This document shows, in pieces, positions 10,741 to 20,700 of a stretch of DNA of 64,000 bases. Position 1 is the stretch's first letter. Each line of letters begins with the position of its first letter. The stretch is from NCBI RefSeq assembly GCF_000002875.2, contig NC_009400.2:151121-215120 (forward strand), read 5' to 3'. Under the pieces are notes generated by a model that was given only the letters and a program-made list of their open reading frames with translations, searched no databases and was not told where the DNA came from. The stretch comes from Leishmania infantum JPCM5 (lineage: Eukaryota; Euglenozoa; Kinetoplastea; Trypanosomatida; Trypanosomatidae). Both the position numbers and the translations under genes were made by a program.

Positions 10741-10894
10741 TTCACTGTCTGCCGTGCACCAGGCGAGGCCAAACACCACACCCTACACCGCCACCTCTGA
10801 CGCACACACATGCACCTCCGGCCCCTCCTGCCACGGGCGCCCGTCGTCTGGTGCGAAGCAGCCGTAGACGCACACGGTACAGCAGTGCGCCGAC
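10741..10894 (+). repeat. SIDER-like interspersed repeat, copy B (truncated)
   Basis: It begins at the shared end segment CTGCCGTGCACCAGGCGAGG and matches copy C for about 150 bp, up to CAGTGCGCCGAC. There copy C continues into the repeat body but this copy jumps into the second 51-bp repeat. It is therefore truncated at what is the start of the element when read on the transcribed strand. Confidence 0.7.
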
Positions 10895-10937
10895 CACGTC
10901 GCGGCCAGCCAAGGGAAGGTAGCGCACGTCCAAAGGC
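10887..10937. repeat. 51-bp direct repeat, unit 2
   Basis: This is identical to 10662-10712. Its first bases, GCGCCGAC, coincide with the end of the 4.4-kb duplication and of the truncated repeat copy B, so it marks a recombination or insertion joint. Confidence 0.9.
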
Positions 10938-13522
10938 GTTGGCAGGGGAAGAGGAAAAGGCATGCCAGCAAGGAAAAAAAGGAGCGCGCAGCCGCCCGTC
11001 CTTCCGTTTTTCTGCGTCTCTCGTCTTCTTGTGGCGCTGCGGACACACGCAGTGGCGCGCGCGTTCGTGAAAGGAGAAGAGTGTTCGTCGCCTCACGCGC
11101 GGGTCGCACAAGAAGGGGAAAGCGAGGGGAGGGAGCGCGCCGAGGCAAAGTGGACGCGGACTCACGAATGCGTCGCAGCGCTCACGGCCACACGCGGCGG
11201 ATGACGAGGGGTAAGACGACGATAGAAACGAGCTGCGCGGTCGCTGTTGCGCAGGCGGGCGTTGGTCCCAAGAGGTGTCCAATCGCCGCTGTTCGGCTGC
11301 TTTTTCGAGGGAGAAGGTAAGATCGTGGAGCTGAAAGGTAGGAAGTACCTGCCAGCCCACTGAACGCGGGAGAAGGTCGAGGTCGAAGTGGAAGTGGAAG
11401 TGGGGTGGGGGGGGGGGGGTCTCGGACTGTGGCCACGTGAAAGAGGGGCGATGGAAAAAGACGAAGACCAAGAAAACCGAAAAAGGCAAAACAAAAAAGT
11501 GAACGAGGAGGAGTGCGCACCTATACAAGCAAGCGCAACAAGACAACAACGCTTAGACAGGCATGGACAGGCACACACACACACACACGGATAGAGAGGG
11601 GGAGTGAACCACAGGGAAAGATGAAAAGGAAGGCGACAAGAAGAGGGGTGGTGGGAAAAGAGGAAAGAAATAAGAATGCGTACAGTGAGCCGTGCCCAGT
11701 AGGACAACGCACAGAGAACAAGCGTCAGCTAAGAAGCAGGAACACAAAAAAAGTTGCGGGGCAACTGGCGAGAGACGTTGTTGGGTGAAGGGGAATGGGA
11801 GCGGGTATGAAACGGACAAGAATTAGGGAAAGAAAGAATAGGCAACGCCTCCGAGAGACAGAGAGAGCGAAGACCGGCAAACAATTTAGGAGCCGCAGCG
11901 CGGTGCACCCGTGAGAAAGGAGGGAGGGAGGGGGTGGGAGGAAGACTACGTCAATCAAGAACGGAGCAGCCTACCGTGCGAAAGGAGAGAACGTTTTTCG
12001 ATCAAAGAGCGCAAACACGCGCAAGGCACCAGCGATCGTCCGGGCACCGGACGCAGCGTGCAGGAAATCCGGAGGGCGAGTAGGAAGCACGAAAACCCCT
12101 GCGAAATTTACGTGTGTGGGGGTGGGAGGAGGGGGATTGAGAAAGTGGGAAGAGATATGCGAGAAAAGAAAGAAGAAGAGAGGGCTGCAATCCACGCAGA
12201 GTGCGTGCGAGGATGTCTATGTGTCTCTCGACTTGTGTGATGTAGTCCGGCTGGTTGTGAAGGTTGCTGCGTTACTGTTTAACTGTTTGTTTTTTTTTTA
12301 CTTTTTCGCTTGCCTTTGTGCTCCGTCGCTCTCTCTGTCTGCTTCCAGCGTCGACAGGAAACAGGTTTTTTTTTACGCACGCACGTGTGGGGCCGGCGGA
12401 GAGAGCGCAGCACAAACCAAAGGCGAAAGAATGCGAAAGTACCGAACAAAATAAGGAGAGAGAGAGAGAGAGACGAGGAAAGAAGTGCCAAAAGAGCGTC
12501 GGATTCGTGAATGGAAGCGAGGCGTCGTACGGAGCAGGCACACCAACGTGCGAGTATGTCTGTGAGCGCACCTTAGCTTGAATGGGGAATGAGAAGAGAA
12601 GGGAAAAGGAGGAGGTGGGGGGGGACTGTTGGCCATTAAAGAGAAGAGTGCGTGCACGTGTGAGTTGAAGGAGAGAAAGAGGGAAGGCGGGGAAAAGAGA
12701 AGAGGCGTGCGATGAGATGGGGTGCGGTGCAGAGACGTACACATGCCACGCTGCAGTCGAAGCAACGGTAAAGGCAGCCGCACAACGCAGGCGTCAAGAC
12801 GCACCAGTGTCGTGAGAATGAAGAGGCGAGGTCTAAAGACAGCAAAGGAGAGGCGACTGCCGTCGATGATCAACCATCGTTAGCTCGCAGGGTAGTGAAA
12901 GATTTGGGCAACGCTTTTAGAAGCGATACGGCCCTCCGCCAAGCACACTGAGGCTCCCTCCTCCTTCACATCGCGGTGATGAGCGACGGCGGGGCGAAGC
13001 GGTGCAGCGCAAAGGGCAGCCCGTAAACTCGAAGGTGGCAAAGGCGGCGATTTCGTTAGCGTTCACGCGGTGCCGCCGCCTCGCGGCTCGGCCATCGCGC
13101 GTGGGTGTGCCGATTGCGAAGTTGATCTGCTGCGCAGAGCTGTGGCAGGCAAGTGCGCGCGCATGAGCGCCTATCTTCGTGCACCAAAGAGCAAGTTCAC
13201 GTGCGGCGCTGGTGCTCCATCAAAAGCCCTCCCCCCCCCCTTTCGCCTCTCTCGCTCTCGGCGCTCCAATACTGTGCGACTGTGAACGTGACGTGAAACG
13301 GAGCAGCGATGGAGGGGCAAGGTTTGGCGATCAGCAACTCGGCTCAACGTCACGCACACATAGGAATGCATGTGTAAGCGTGCGCAGGCCGTGCCATAGA
13401 GTCGCTGCCCGCGCCCCCTATTACCTTCCAAGATTGCAGGCACGCCTCTGCCGAAAACAAGGAAAGAAAGAAAACTACGCAATGCCAGACTGTGCGTCTT
13501 CCCTCGCCCACAGTGCCCCACC

Positions 13523-14284
13523 TCACGCTGCGAAGAAGAGAATCAGCAGCAGCATCACGATAGCTACCCCAAAGTCCGTTGGCAAGGTGACGCTCTGCGC
13601 CTCGTGGAAGGTCTCCGTTGCTGCGTACATGTCTGCCGCCTTCGACACAAACTCGGGCACCACCGCCGCCCGGCCACTAGCGGCGCTGCTGCCCCTGGCC
13701 TTCAGGCAGCTGTACTTTGTGTGGAGGATGTGGTTGGAGAAGGCGACCGTGGCGTGCACCAGTTGTGGCGCCGCGGATGAGAGAAAGAGCCAAATCGGAA
13801 AGAGCACGACCTGCAAGGTGAGAATCCCGCAACGCCACGCGATGATCTCCCCCGGCGCCCTCTTCGCCTGCATGATGAGCAGCCAGTGGTGCTGCAGTTC
13901 ACTCTTCTGCCGCAGCTCTTCCAAAATCGGCTTCAGCACCGCGATGCGGGCCGGGTACTGACAGAAGATGGAGAAGTAGTGGACCATGGCTAGCGTGTAG
14001 AGCGGGGTGATTGCGAGTCCCTCGACAAGAGAAAAGTGTCGGGCGTGCACCTCGTCGAAGCGAGTGGGAATGTCCTGGATGAAGGCGTTGTGGCCAGCTA
14101 TCGTGTTGGCAAGGAACTCGCCGCCCTTGCGAGGATACCAGCTGGCGATCTGCTTTGGAAGCGCCCATCCACTGCCGATATCGCTGCTGCTACCTCTGCC
14201 GGAGGTGGAGGATGGCCGAGGGGTCATTGCGACTCCACTGTGCCGTAGGGCCAGCGCCAGCTGGGGTGCGCTGCGCCGCCACAT
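13523..14284 (-). CDS. hypothetical membrane protein, possibly mitochondrial
   Basis: The gene encodes 253 residues from the ATG at 14284; the frame is open further upstream but has no earlier ATG. The family is not recognised. The N-terminus (MWRRSAPQLALALRHSG) is basic and amphipathic, as in mitochondrial import signals. The central part contains hydrophobic stretches around HFSLVEGLAITPLYTLAMVH and the segment LTLQVVLFPIWLFLSS. The C-terminus ends in a hydrophobic anchor, DFGVAIVMLLLILFFAA, followed directly by the stop, as in tail-anchored proteins. Two or three membrane spans are likely. A mitochondrial inner-membrane location is inference. Confidence 0.7.
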   Translation of the reverse strand: MWRRSAPQLALALRHSGVAMTPRPSSTSGRGSSSDIGSGWALPKQIASWYPRKGGEFLANTIAGHNAFIQDIPTRFDEVHARHFSLVEGLAITPLYTLAMVHYFSIFCQYPARIAVLKPILEELRQKSELQHHWLLIMQAKRAPGEIIAWRCGILTLQVVLFPIWLFLSSAAPQLVHATVAFSNHILHTKYSCLKARGSSAASGRAAVVPEFVSKAADMYAATETFHEAQSVTLPTDFGVAIVMLLLILFFAA

Positions 14285-15373
14285 GATAGCGTTTTTCTGA
14301 TCGAGCGGTAACAACGGCAACGCTGAAGACGTGCGTGTGTTGCGCGGCGACGGCAAAGGTGGGGAGTGATTGTGTCTCTATCGCTGTGCGGATCGTTGAA
14401 TGCTCGGTCCTTGCGGGTTCGTGTGTGTGGCGCCCCAAGAGCGTGGCGGATAAAGACGCCAGCACGGAGGGGTGAGATCAGAGAGACAGACAGCAGTGGT
14501 ATTGGGCAGGCAAGGCGATTCAAGCACGGAGGGCGTTGTGACAAGTCAGCGCAAGCAAACGTGTACACAGAAGACATACATGGAGACGCACACGAGCACG
14601 CTCAAGCGCACATGTGCAGTTCACGCGCCGCCGGCCAACAGGGCATCATGAGATTGACAAGAGCGCAGACTAGAGGTGCGGGGGAGAGAGCTGGCACGTG
14701 CGTGGGATGGCGCCTATGCAGCCAGAGCAAGCCATGAACGCACACAACGCACAAACCCCCTCTCCCTCTCTGTCTCTCTCTCTGTCCTTTTCCTCCGGCG
14801 GTCACTCGTTTATCTGCAAGGTTGGAAGGGCGTTCGAGGCGCCGCCTCTTCGCCGCCATTTCCAATGGGCGCTTCTCGCCCTTGCCGCACGTGCTTGCTT
14901 GGTAGGTTGTTGCACTGTTCGTTCTGTCGTTGGAAGGGAGGAGTCAGTTCCTTCGCCCCCCCTCTCTCTCTCAAGGCGGGGGATACGCATCGCAACACGC
15001 ACCAGCGTGCTCACGCACTGCTCGCGCATCAGGAGACGAACGCATTTCAAAAAGAAAAAAAGAAGAAATCAGTCGTGTTCAAGGTGCGCAGCGACAGTAA
15101 GTCTGGCTGAAGGTGTGCTCGTAAACGCCATGTTGGGGTATGTGTGTAGGGGGGCAAACCCAGAGCGCCGCTGCCCCTTCCCCCCCCCTACACACACACG
15201 CACCGTCCTTCTTCCACCGCCGCCTCGCTGCTTGCCGCCACATGGCAGGAGCGCAAGACCAGAATAAGGAAGGGCGAGCGAGAGAGGCGACTGTTCAGGG
15301 GGCCACCACACGCCATTCAGCACACAAGCTTACATGCACACGCAGTGATACGATCTCGCTTCCGTTGAAGCGC
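14285..15373. other. intergenic, no gene seen
   Basis: No conserved motif appears on either strand. A CT-rich microsatellite lies near 14758-14790 and a CA run near 15190-15200. The stretch should hold the 3'UTR of eL21 and the splice acceptor of the 253-residue membrane protein gene. Confidence 0.5.
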
Positions 15374-15853
15374 TTAGTACGGCACCATCGCCTCGTAGTC
15401 GGCCACGCGGCGGGCGAGCACCTCAACGTTCTTGGGGCGCACAATGCCGCCCATTCGGGAGCTCTTCTTCAGCGGGGGCAGCGCCTTGCCGGCCTTCTTG
15501 GCGGCGAGGTAGGCCTGGAACTGGTGCTCCTTCGCCTTGAATGCCTCCTGGCAGCGAGACTTGCGGACGTGCTCGAAGCGGACGCAGATGCGTTTGCGCA
15601 GGGTGCGCGTGCGGACCGGCTTGTTGATGATGACGCCAACGCCGCGGGGGGTCACGTTCCACGCAATACCGGTGCGGCCATGGTAGTACTTGTGCGGCAT
15701 GCCCTCACGCACCGCGGAGTCCGCGACGACATCGACGTAGTCGCCGACCTTGATGTTCGTCAGGATTGTCGACACGGACGGAGCACCGTGCTTGCGGAAC
15801 TTCTTGGCGAAGAGGTGGCGGGTGCCAGACTTGTAGCCGTACGAGTGGACCAT
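15374..15853 (-). CDS. RPL21: 60S ribosomal protein L21 (eL21)
   Basis: The gene encodes 159 residues from the ATG at 15853 and is a component of the large cytosolic ribosomal subunit. It aligns along its length with eukaryotic eL21. Landmarks are YGYKSGTRHLFAKKFRKHG at the N-terminus, KVGDYVDVVADSAVREGMP (the KxGDxVDI...KGMPHK region), HKYYHGRTGIAWNVTPRGVG and the VRFEHVRKSRCQEAF basic patch. The length is typical (about 160). A good pyrimidine tract and AG lie 53 nt upstream. Confidence 0.95.
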   Translation of the reverse strand: MVHSYGYKSGTRHLFAKKFRKHGAPSVSTILTNIKVGDYVDVVADSAVREGMPHKYYHGRTGIAWNVTPRGVGVIINKPVRTRTLRKRICVRFEHVRKSRCQEAFKAKEHQFQAYLAAKKAGKALPPLKKSSRMGGIVRPKNVEVLARRVADYEAMVPY

Positions 15854-18827
15854 CTTGACTGTCGATTACGGAGGAGGAGTGGTGGTGTTCACTGCGCGTC
15901 CCTTGACTGTAGGCGTTGGGGGCGTCGGAGGGGAGGGTGGGTGACGGATACGAGAGTGCATGATATTAACAGCGCGTGAGATGGCAGAGGCACACAAGAG
16001 AAAGGTAAGAGAGCCGCAACAGGCAAGGGAAGGAAACAGTGCCGCGGGTCATCCTGCATGCGGGGCGTCGGCGTCCTTTGCTGCCGCATGAAAAACGCTG
16101 GGCAGGCGGGGGCCGGAAGGCCGCAGCGACTTCTAGAAAAGACAGCGGGGACTGTGGAGACAGTTGAGCTCGCCGCGCGCGCAAAGAACAGCAATGCGAG
16201 CGAGAGGGAGGGTGGGTGGGGGCGCAAGGCGGCTGACGGACAGCGCCACACACACACACGCACGTCCTCCGAGCACGAGGCGCCTTGCTTTTTCTTGAAG
16301 TTCGCTTCTGATGCCCGACACGCTCGACTTCACTGGGCGCATCCATGACGTTGCGATTCCCTCCTCCACACGCCCATGCCGACCGTACGAAAGCCCGGCG
16401 GTACTCCAGCGCTGCGTGTCCCCCGTCCTTCCCATCCGCGGCGGGTCTCGGTCGCCGTTCAACGCGTGTTTGCACGTTTTCCTTTTTTTGTCTCTTGTTG
16501 TTTTCTTTGCGCCTGTGTGCCGTTCGTGCTTCGCGTCTTCTCATGCCTTTACGTGCGTGCAGGACTGCGCAGCGGATCCAGCGCACATGCGGAGCGCAGC
16601 CTCGTCAGGTCGAGAGTCGAGAAAGAATAAATAAACGGGGAGGAGAGCACGAGAGGCCTCCGGGAGGGAGAAGGAGAAGCACACGCAGGGAGGGGACAAG
16701 ACAAAGACGGAGGAGGCGACACATGCACACACACATATAATGTACGCACACACTTCATCGGCGACCATGCGTCTAGATATGTGCAAGTGAAGAGAAATAA
16801 AGCGAGAAAGAGGGAAAGGGGAGCAATGTAGGGAAAGAGGAGAGGTCCTACAACAACGGACGAAAATCGCGCAGACGGACGGACGGACGGTCCGGGCGCA
16901 ACAAGAGGCCACCACACCTACTCCACCTCCACAGATACGCACGAGCGCACATACAAGTCCAGGCGCCCCTAAGAATGAGAACCAAGGACGGCAAACAACG
17001 ACGCGAACAATTCACAAAAACATAAGCCGAATGAGAAACACAGAGAGATAGAGAGGGGCACAGGCACAGCGTCAGACGTGCGTGCGTGTGAGTGTGTACA
17101 GTACAGCAGAGCGAAACCAGACGAGTACAAGTGAGAGCAGTAGCTTCTCAGATTTCCTTTTCTCCGTTCCGTTCCTGGGCAGGCTGCTCTCGTCTGTGCT
17201 GCAGAATAGGTGCTGCAGCCTGCTGCTCTGTTTTCTTTGGTGGTGGTGCGTGTGTGCTCCCATCCTCCGCACGCGTCTGCGTGTATGCCAAGCAGATTCA
17301 GCACTGAACGACATGGCGCAGACGCATCAGCGGCAGCAGCGGAGAAGGAAGGCAAGATAGCGAAAAAAAAATACAAAAATTGCAAGGAAGGAAAGAATGA
17401 AAGAAGCCGAGCCTCGGGAGAGTGAGAAGAATGGGGGGCCGCGACGCCCACCGGCACTTCACACACCTAAACACACGCGCGCGCGCAAGAGGGAAGGAAG
17501 GAGGGGAGAGAAGTAAGGATCGAGCAAACGATACAAAAAAAAAAGGAAGGAGGGAAACCCAAAGGGCGTACGAGGGATTATGGTGTGTTGCCTCCCACAT
17601 GGACATGGCCATTAAAAGGGGGGTAGCCATGTACAAGACCAGGGTGACTGACATGTCTGTAGCGGAAGACGACGAGAGGAGCAACCGGCGACGACACAAA
17701 ACAGTTAGCGAAGAGAAGAGCGCAAGAGAAACCGAAGAAAAAAACGAAGCCCCGAAAATGTAAGCACGAGAACAAAGTACAAGAGCACACCACACACACG
17801 CGTACAGGCACGCGCACACGCAGCACCGAAAATCAGAGGTCAAACAAATAAGTAGCAAGTCGATCTACGAAGTCTCTCGCCTTTCTTTTATCGCGGATCA
17901 GCCGCTTTCCTTGTGAGTGTGTGTGTGTGTGTGTGTCCACTTGATTCGCTTCTTCTTCGGCTTGCGCACGCCGCTGACGCTACAGAGCTTCACGCACAGG
18001 GAGACAACACCGCGCACAGGTGTAGCCTTTAACGAAATGGTGCACTTCTTCCAATCAACCAACCCACCCGCCCCATTGCCCTCACACATCGGCCCTTCCC
18101 CGTCCACAGAACTTATTAGACCTGTGAAGAGCGTTTTCATGATGAGGGCGAGAGAGGAGGGCGAGGAGTGGGGTGGCCGGGTTGGGAGCAGCGAAACGAA
18201 GAGCGTCAGAAGACGAGCCCGTGCGTATCCCTCTCTCTCTCTCTCATGCGAGAGACACGTCATGAGGTAAAGCGAAAAGAGCGAAACGCGACAACGGACT
18301 CGCCGTGAAGGTGGCAGCAAACAAAAAGCACAGAGCACACACACACACACACAAAGAAGGATAAGAGAGGGAGGGGGAGGGGGAGGTCAGCCAACAGAGA
18401 AAACCAAAACCAAAATACATATAAAAGCATACATATAAGCCTATATATGTGTACGCATACAGATGCAACAGCTATGTATGTGTATGTGCCTGCACATGCA
18501 GGTATGATAGTTCTCGACACGGACAGATGTGTATGCTTACATTTACACATGTACATGTTTACACACACACACACATATATATATATGCATATTTTGATAC
18601 ATTTAAAATATATATGCGTACTTTAACCAAGCAATCAACGACATCGGATACAGGGCCGAGTGAAGAAGAAAAGCGGGGAGCGCATACGCGCGAGTGCACC
18701 GTGTGCGAGGCGCAGACACGGACGATGACGAAAAGGCTACACAAGCTTCAGCCAAAAGAGAGCGCGAATGCAAAGACGGCGTGCATCCTCCCTCCACACA
18801 CACACACACATAAATACGTGCGTGGCT
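15854..18827. other. intergenic, 3 kb, no gene seen
   Basis: This is low-complexity sequence with many CA/GT runs, for example GT repeats at about 17917-17936 and CA at 18336-18352. An unusual AT-rich patch (about 18410-18620) lies close behind the stop of the 184-residue membrane protein, in its presumed 3'UTR. No open frame has recognisable motifs. Confidence 0.5.
15907..15945 (-). promoter_or_regulatory. predicted trans-splice acceptor of eL21
   Basis: On the transcribed strand a C/T-rich tract (15927-15943) is followed by CTACAG, with the AG at 15908-15907. This predicts a 53-nt 5'UTR before the eL21 ATG. The assignment follows the usual trypanosomatid rule (first AG after a pyrimidine tract) and is not otherwise supported. 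Confidence 0.5.
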
Positions 18828-19382
18828 CTAGCTGCAGACCTCCAGAAACATAGCAATCAAGAAGCCGAACGCCGATACACAGAGCAACATGAACCCCTCC
18901 ACGAAGATGTAGCCCTGGTGGCGCAGGGCCACCACCCGCGTCGCGTTGTCATTCACGCAGGTATCCGCGCAGAAGACGAAGACCACTGTCGCGACTGACA
19001 CAGCGAAGCAGGCGAATGCAACAAAGCAGAAAATCATGATGGAGCAGCAGATGTTGAACTTCTTGCGTGCGTAGATGTGTGCCGCAGCTAGGAGGCAGAT
19101 GATACCACCCAAGCCGCACGCAGCCACGTGGATAGCGGCGCCGGTCACCGCAGCGGTTTTGAAGCCATCGCACTTGCTGTTGCGGTGGTAGGTACGATGG
19201 TAGTGGTCGACCAGCCCGTCCTTGTAGTGAATCTCTTCGTACCACAAGTATACCTTCTTCTCCGAGGCGTGGCCTTCAATCATGAGCCCCTTCTTGCGCA
19301 TAAGCGGGAACAGCGCCGCACACACGCCGCATGCCACAAGCACGATCGCGAAGATCAGCACGACAATACGCGTGAGCAGCAT
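18828..19382 (-). CDS. four-helix membrane protein, amastin-like family (member 1)
   Basis: The gene encodes 184 residues from the ATG at 19382. Four hydrophobic segments are visible: residues about 5-25, 76-100, 110-135 and 155-180. A short extracytoplasmic loop after helix 1 contains KVYLWYEE, with a Cys later in the loop (NSKCDGF). Before helix 4 stands GYIFVEGFMLLCVSAFG. The same pattern recurs in the proteins at 28411 and 33139: WY in loop 1, and GY-x-x-(A/V)-EGF-x-LLC before helix 4. The three are therefore paralogues. Size and topology resemble amastins and PMP22/claudin proteins, but the amastin signature C-x-T-x-W-G-x-K is not present. I would not call it a true amastin. Function is unknown; a surface or vesicle membrane is likely. 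Confidence 0.75.
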   Translation of the reverse strand: MLLTRIVVLIFAIVLVACGVCAALFPLMRKKGLMIEGHASEKKVYLWYEEIHYKDGLVDHYHRTYHRNSKCDGFKTAAVTGAAIHVAACGLGGIICLLAAAHIYARKKFNICCSIMIFCFVAFACFAVSVATVVFVFCADTCVNDNATRVVALRHQGYIFVEGFMLLCVSAFGFLIAMFLEVCS

Positions 19383-20700
19383 GGCTAGAGGGCGGGAGGA
19401 CGTTTACGCGTCTGAAGGACTGCGCCGAGGAATCTGGAATATGCTTCTCGTGTTCCCCCTGGTGATTGTGCATCCAACGCGAAGGATGAGGTCGGTGTCG
19501 CTACCTTTCGTTCGTTCTTCTTGTCCTTCACCGCTTGTCGGTGGGGTATCCTTATGCTGATTCCAGTGCGCAGCGAGGCCGCGAATGTGCATCTACCGTG
19601 TAGGTAGAGGATACGCAACGATATGAGAGAGAAAGGGCGCGAGACGGCGAACGCAAAAAAAAAGCTTAAAAGAGAGAGAAACGTGTGCGGCGCGGCGGCA
19701 GTGGGAGGGAGCGAGCAAGAAGAGGTTGCACGGAGTGGCGGAGCAACTGTGGCAGATGAGGAACCGAGAGAGGGGACGTGGGGCGCGGGACGGCGAGGAG
19801 GAAGAGAGAGAGGTGCAATGCGGCGTTCGGGGATAAGGCGCATGGCGTGATCGTCACCATGAGCGCCTTCGCCTCAGAGACAGCCAGAGAGAGAGGATAG
19901 ACCAGAGACGCCATTGGTGCGGCGGAGCGAATGAGAGTTGAATGAGCGTCGCGCCTGAAACGGCCCCGCACCGTTTTCCTCCGTGTGTGTGTGTGTGTGT
20001 GTACTTTACGGTTAGGTTCGATTCCTTTCTGCTCGCTTCACTGGTCTTGCAACGAGAGCAAGCCGCGCGTGGCTGACGGATATGATGGCGCACGCTCAGA
20101 AAACAACCCTTCATCAGCAGTCCTTCCGCCCCCCTCAAACCCGTCCCACTTCATTTCTTCTCTTGCCCGTTGGGGGGGGGGCAAGGGGACGCCCCAGAAG
20201 CCTACAGTCAAAAAAAACAGAGGATGGACGCGGTAGCAGCGTGGCCTCAGCGGCGTCCCCAGAATACGGCATGGGCAAGAGACCTCGATAGAGACACGAG
20301 ACCGCGCGAGAAAACTACGCAAGCATACGAAGAGGCAACACGACGACGCCACTGCATATAGTGCGGCTGAGCATCGAAGAGGCAATAACCTCGCCGCAAG
20401 CGGAGAGGGTGCAAAAAGCGGGTTTCACAAATAAACAACGAAGCAGATATAGGAGAAACGAAAGCAGCAGCAGGAAAAGCGGCGGGAATGGACGCAGAGA
20501 GCTGATCCGCTGGCTGGCCAGCAACGGCCTCGGAGGCACACGTGTAGACGAGCGCTCATGAAGCAGACGTCCAACCCCCTCCCCGCAGAGCAGAAGAAAC
20601 AGACAGACAAGCAGCAGTCGTCCTTTGCGTCGCGGGTGTTGTCCGTGCTGTGCCCTTGCATCGCTCGAACAGTCCGCAGAGACCAACGGGGATGGGGGCT
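19383..20700. other. intergenic, no gene seen
   Basis: The stretch contains short GT runs and GA-rich sequence as printed. No conserved coding region is seen. The left edge of the second 4.4-kb repeat starts at 20701. Confidence 0.5.

Larger units (their letters stand above)
6508..10894. repeat. 4,387-bp direct repeat, copy 1
   Basis: This is the same sequence as 20701-25087 at a constant offset of 14,193 bases. The left edge is AGACGGTCTTCC, preceded by G here and T in the other copy. The right edge is GCGCCGAC, after which the copies diverge (C here, T there). The block holds a complete fucokinase/pyrophosphorylase gene, about 115 bp past its stop and about 700 bp upstream of its ATG. Only four base differences are visible in the coding part, which suggests recent duplication or gene conversion. 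Confidence 0.95.
10184..13522. other. intergenic, 3.3 kb, no gene seen
   Basis: The stretch holds the 5' flank of the copy-1 gene, the right end of the duplicated block and a truncated SIDER-like fragment framed by two 51-bp repeats. Beyond that is about 2.5 kb of strongly GA-rich sequence as printed (CT-rich transcript), with a G run near 11404-11420 and a CA run near 11572-11588. It should hold the 3'UTR of the 253-residue gene to its right. Confidence 0.5.

Noticed and set aside
10401..11549. 382-codon minus-strand frame across the SIDER-like fragment
   Set aside because: It runs through the interspersed repeat and 51-bp repeats. The translation is low complexity, so it is a chance frame in GC-rich repeat DNA.
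18828..19382. Calling the four-helix proteins true amastins
   Set aside because: Size and topology fit, but the amastin signature with Cys, Trp-Gly and Cys is missing in all three, so only amastin-like is justified.
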